DNA of 26,800 nt from Synergistales bacterium (GTDB taxonomy: Bacteria; Synergistota; Synergistia; Synergistales; Aminobacteriaceae), in assembly GCA_025997935.1 (NCBI GenBank), contig BNVG01000013.1, positions 1 through 26,800 of the forward strand, read 5' to 3'. This document shows positions 24,232-26,800 of this stretch, piece by piece. Both the position numbers and the translations under genes were made by a program. The first letter of the stretch is position 1. Each line of letters begins with the position of its first letter. Under the pieces are notes generated by a model. That model was not told where the DNA came from. It saw only the letters and a program-made list of their open reading frames with translations, and made no database searches.

Positions 24232-25170
24232 TCACCTCTTTCTCGTGCTTGCCCACAGAGATACCAAAATAACCGAGCCGTAGATAATTTGCCTTATAGG
24301 CTCCGCCACTCTGACTATCGTGAGCAGGCTGTTCAGGACGATAAGGGCGAGCGCGGAGACGAAAGAGCCGACGTAGCCTCCACGCCCTCCCGAAAAAGCC
24401 GTGCCGCCCATAATGACGGCCGCCATTGAGATAAGCCGGTAGTCGAAGCCCCACTCGAGCGTGCCGACCCCGACGTTCCCCGTCACGACCAAGCCCGCCG
24501 CCATAGACGAAACGGCGCTCATCACATACACGACCACGAGCGTCGCCGGTACGTTGACGCCCGAGAGCCGGGCGGTCTTTTTGTTGGAGCCGACCGCGTA
24601 TATGCGGCGTCCCAGCGTCGTGAAGTGCAGAATAAACAGAGTCACAGCCGACATCACTAACCATATAAGAACGGCCACCGGCAACTTCGCGAACGTCCCC
24701 ACCCCCATGAACTTCACCAACGGCGACGCGGCTCCTCCGGCGACGCCGCCGGAGTACACCAAAGCCGCTCCCTGAATCACTATGCTCATGGCTAATGTCA
24801 TTACAAAGGGATTTATGCCGACGAACGCGACGGCGAGACCGTTGACCAATCCAATTATGACGGCCACGCACAAACAGACGGCGAACGCCTCCGGGTTGTT
24901 CGCGTCCTTCCCCTGCAATATGCTCGCCGCCACCACGTTGGTCAGTATAGCCACAGACCCCACGGAGAGATCGACCCCCGCCGACAGTATGGCCAAAGTC
25001 TGCCCTATGCATATTATCCCGAGAGGAGCCGCGAGTCTCAGCAGATTAAACAAGTTGCCCGAGGCCAGAAAACCAGGCGCGATAGTCCCGGCGGCGGCCA
25101 ACAGGCAGACCACAAGCGCGGCTATCGTGACGGAGTTTCCCAGCGCGGGGTTTTTGATTATTTTTATCAT
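24232..25170 (-). CDS. Ribose/AI-2-type ABC importer permease (second permease)
   Basis: This 312-residue inner-membrane protein belongs to the RbsC-like permease family. It has about eight to ten membrane helices, the family signature GIICIGQTLAILSAGVDLSV and the loop GTLEWGFDYRLISMAAVIMGG before GGRGGYVGS. Its ATG overlaps the stop of the other permease as ATGA (25167-25170), so the two are made together. Two different permeases suggest a heterodimeric channel like LsrCD or YtfT-YjfF rather than the RbsC homodimer. Substrate unknown. Confidence 0.9.
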   Translation of the reverse strand: MIKIIKNPALGNSVTIAALVVCLLAAAGTIAPGFLASGNLFNLLRLAAPLGIICIGQTLAILSAGVDLSVGSVAILTNVVAASILQGKDANNPEAFAVCLCVAVIIGLVNGLAVAFVGINPFVMTLAMSIVIQGAALVYSGGVAGGAASPLVKFMGVGTFAKLPVAVLIWLVMSAVTLFILHFTTLGRRIYAVGSNKKTARLSGVNVPATLVVVYVMSAVSSMAAGLVVTGNVGVGTLEWGFDYRLISMAAVIMGGTAFSGGRGGYVGSFVSALALIVLNSLLTIVRVAEPIRQIIYGSVILVSLWASTRKR

Positions 25171-26153
25171 GACTCGGCCCTCTCCGCGTAGCGCGTCCTC
25201 AGCGCGGCGGCCGTCACGGCTATCACCAAGAGGAGCCCCTTCAACACGTACTGCCAGTACATCGAAACCCCTATATGGTTGAAGATGTTGCCGAGCGTCG
25301 TTATGAGAAACGCCGCAACCGTGGTTCCGACGACGCTGCCCACACCGGTTGAGAAATTGGCCCCGCCCGCTATGACAGCTGTCATTGAGTCCAAGGAGAA
25401 CGGGACGCCGGACAGCGCGTCGCCCGAACCCATCCGGGCGGACAAAAACAACCCGGCCAGCGCGGCGAAGAAACCCGCTGACACGTGAGCCGCCACCTTG
25501 GTTTTCATAATGCTTATGCCGGACGTGTACGCGGACTGCTCTCCGCCGCCCACCGCCCGGATATGAAACCCGATAACGGTACGGTCAAGCGCGAAGCGAG
25601 ACAGGACGACAAATAACACGAGAAGCAAAAGAGGCGCGGGGACGCCCAAAATTTTTACGTCGATAAGTTTCATATATGTATAGGGGATATAACCGCCCGG
25701 TGACTCCATGAGCCACAGCGCCAAGCCGAGAAGCACGGAATTTGAGGCGAAAGTAGTCACCATCGCGTCTATTTTTATTATTGAGGTCAAAAGTCCGTTG
25801 ATAACGCCTATGGTCACGCCTATGAGGATGGCCAGAGCCGCGACGGAGGCCATAGATACGGCGGAGTCCGCCATTAGAGAGGCCGCCGTCACGGTTACTA
25901 TGCTGATAACGCCGCCGACGCAGAGATCCACGTCGCCCGCCAGTATGGCGAAGCTCTGACCGAGGCTCACCAATCCCAGGGCGACCATCTGAATTATCAC
26001 GTTGTTGAGATTGTACGGCGAGCGGAACGACTCCGACGCGGCCATAGCCAAGGTAACGGCGACGACGGTTATGACGGTTATCGGGGCGGACGGCGTCAGC
26101 AAGAGACGCTTCAGTTTACCGGGCGCTGCGTTGCCCTTTTGCGCGTCGCTCAT
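25167..26153 (-). CDS. Ribose/AI-2-type ABC importer permease (first permease)
   Basis: This 328-residue paralogue of the next gene has the same landmarks: LGLVSLGQSFAILAGDVDLC in the conserved cytoplasmic-side segment and DSMTAVIAGGANFSTGVGS near the C-terminus. The start is placed at ATG 26153, which overlaps the ATPase stop as ATGA and has GGAGGGAG upstream; a GTG/ATG at 26180 would overlap further into the ATPase gene. It has a hydrophilic N-terminus of about 25 residues. Together with the second permease it forms the membrane part of the importer. The substrate-binding protein gene is not in the window and probably lies to the right. Confidence 0.9.
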   Translation of the reverse strand: MSDAQKGNAAPGKLKRLLLTPSAPITVITVVAVTLAMAASESFRSPYNLNNVIIQMVALGLVSLGQSFAILAGDVDLCVGGVISIVTVTAASLMADSAVSMASVAALAILIGVTIGVINGLLTSIIKIDAMVTTFASNSVLLGLALWLMESPGGYIPYTYMKLIDVKILGVPAPLLLLVLFVVLSRFALDRTVIGFHIRAVGGGEQSAYTSGISIMKTKVAAHVSAGFFAALAGLFLSARMGSGDALSGVPFSLDSMTAVIAGGANFSTGVGSVVGTTVAAFLITTLGNIFNHIGVSMYWQYVLKGLLLVIAVTAAALRTRYAERAES

Positions 26154-26800
26154 GCCGCTCCCTCCGTACCTAAGCCCCACATCGCCCGCATGACGCGCTC
26201 TCGGTCTATAGCTCCGTCCGCGCCGCTCACGAACTCCTCGGAGATTCGTCCGGCGTAGACGACCAATATTCTGTCACAGACGAGCAAAAGCTCCGATATG
26301 TCGCCGGAGACGATGACGATGCCGCTTCCGTCGTCCGCCAATTTTCTGATCAGCAGGTATATGTCCTCCTTGGCTCCTACGTCTATCCCGCGAGTTGGCT
26401 CTGAAAATAGCAACGCCGACGGCTTGCAGGCGAGGCATTTGGCTATGACGACTTTTTGCTGATTGCCGCCGGAGAGCGATTGAGCCGCTCTTGTCGGGTC
26501 GTCCGTGGATAGCCTGACGTCCGCCATGTATTGCCGCAGCTCCGCGCGAGCCTTAGCGCCTCTTTTCATGACGCCGACCGCGGAACGCTCCCGCAGTGTT
26601 GAGAGCGTCAGGTTTTGTCCGATGTCGAGCTGCAGACAAAGCCCCTCCTCCTTGCGCTCCTCCGGCACGAAGACGATGCCTCGTGACAGAGCGTCGGAGG
26701 GTTTTTTTAGTGTAACGGGCGTACCGTTCAGGATTATTTGCCCGCCCGTCACACGGATGTCGCCGTACAGAGCGCGCAGAACGGCTCTTTGCCCCTGCCC
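26150..26800 (-). CDS. Sugar-type ABC importer ATPase, C-terminal part (cut by window edge)
   Basis: The visible 216 codons correspond to the second nucleotide-binding domain of an RbsA/XylG-like double ATPase; the frame is open to base 26800, where it reads GQGQRAVLRALYG, so the gene continues to the right. The signature loop is LSGGNQQKVVIAKCLA. The Walker B region reads ALLFSEPTRGIDVGAKEDIY: the aspartate normally before the catalytic glutamate is serine here. VPEERKEEGLCLQLDIGQNL is the usual RbsA-type stretch. It is the most upstream visible gene of the importer operon and overlaps the first permease by 4 bases. Confidence 0.9.
   Translation of the reverse strand, partial: GQGQRAVLRALYGDIRVTGGQIILNGTPVTLKKPSDALSRGIVFVPEERKEEGLCLQLDIGQNLTLSTLRERSAVGVMKRGAKARAELRQYMADVRLSTDDPTRAAQSLSGGNQQKVVIAKCLACKPSALLFSEPTRGIDVGAKEDIYLLIRKLADDGSGIVIVSGDISELLLVCDRILVVYAGRISEEFVSGADGAIDRERVMRAMWGLGTEGAA

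Noticed and set aside
24461..25282. Plus-strand frames opposite the permeases, rich in Thr, Ala and Pro
   Set aside because: They are complements of the permease genes, which carry family signatures and overlap by ATGA.
1..26800. CRISPR arrays, tRNA or rRNA genes, and complete insertion sequences
   Set aside because: No regularly spaced direct repeats, no tRNA-like cloverleaf with CCA arm or rRNA sequence, and no transposase motif were seen by eye on either strand.

Overview
The window looks like a chromosomal segment from a member of the Synergistetes (family Synergistaceae). The main clue is the C-terminal tail of the first gene, a Gly/Ser-rich linker, GGGCN, a hydrophobic segment and a basic end, which matches the Synergist-CTERM sorting signal; a second copy follows directly. 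A ferredoxin-dependent 2-oxoacid oxidoreductase with a succinyl-CoA synthetase, and an acidic amino acid symporter, fit the amino-acid-fermenting lifestyle of that phylum. GTG and TTG starts are common. No rRNA, tRNA or CRISPR array was seen.

Layout. (1) 1-2200: a terminator-like hairpin, a secreted papain-family peptidase with a Synergist-CTERM tail, and an orphan Synergist-CTERM mini-ORF. (2) 2200-8525: a Na+/glutamate-type symporter with its own promoter and terminator, then a six-gene operon, korA-korB-korC-sucC-sucD-ferredoxin, ending in a strong terminator. Together these could import glutamate, oxidise 2-oxoglutarate to succinyl-CoA with ferredoxin, and recover ATP through SucCD. (3) 8610-11535, minus strand: a histidine kinase and OmpR-type regulator pair, preceded by a probable DUF6994 protein.

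(4) 11800-17720, minus strand: a two-operon copper module. One operon encodes a large HMA/UreH-like membrane/cupredoxin fusion, a 43-residue membrane peptide and a DUF2318 protein. The other encodes the Cu+ ATPase CopA and an unrecognised exported protein. Both operons start behind nearly the same 32-bp promoter element (27 of 32 positions identical), so they are probably one regulon. A broken HMA domain lies just after the DUF2318 gene.

(5) 17740-19935: an accessory patch. It holds a decayed phage or mobile-element protein whose frame is cut by an in-frame TAG, then an A+T-rich pair encoding a polytopic membrane protein and a 55-residue protein, neither recognised. (6) 19956-21350: a D-2-hydroxyacid dehydrogenase and a cupin, ending in a hairpin. 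(7) 21360-26800, minus strand: part of a catabolic operon encoding a ribose/AI-2-type ABC importer (ATPase cut by the window edge, two different permeases), an SDR dehydrogenase and a large FAD-dependent oxidoreductase.

The most unusual content is the copper module, with its shared promoter, fusion protein, tiny membrane peptide and unknown exported partner. Next come the kor-suc operon with its detached ferredoxin subunit, and the unrecognised genes beside the phage remnant.
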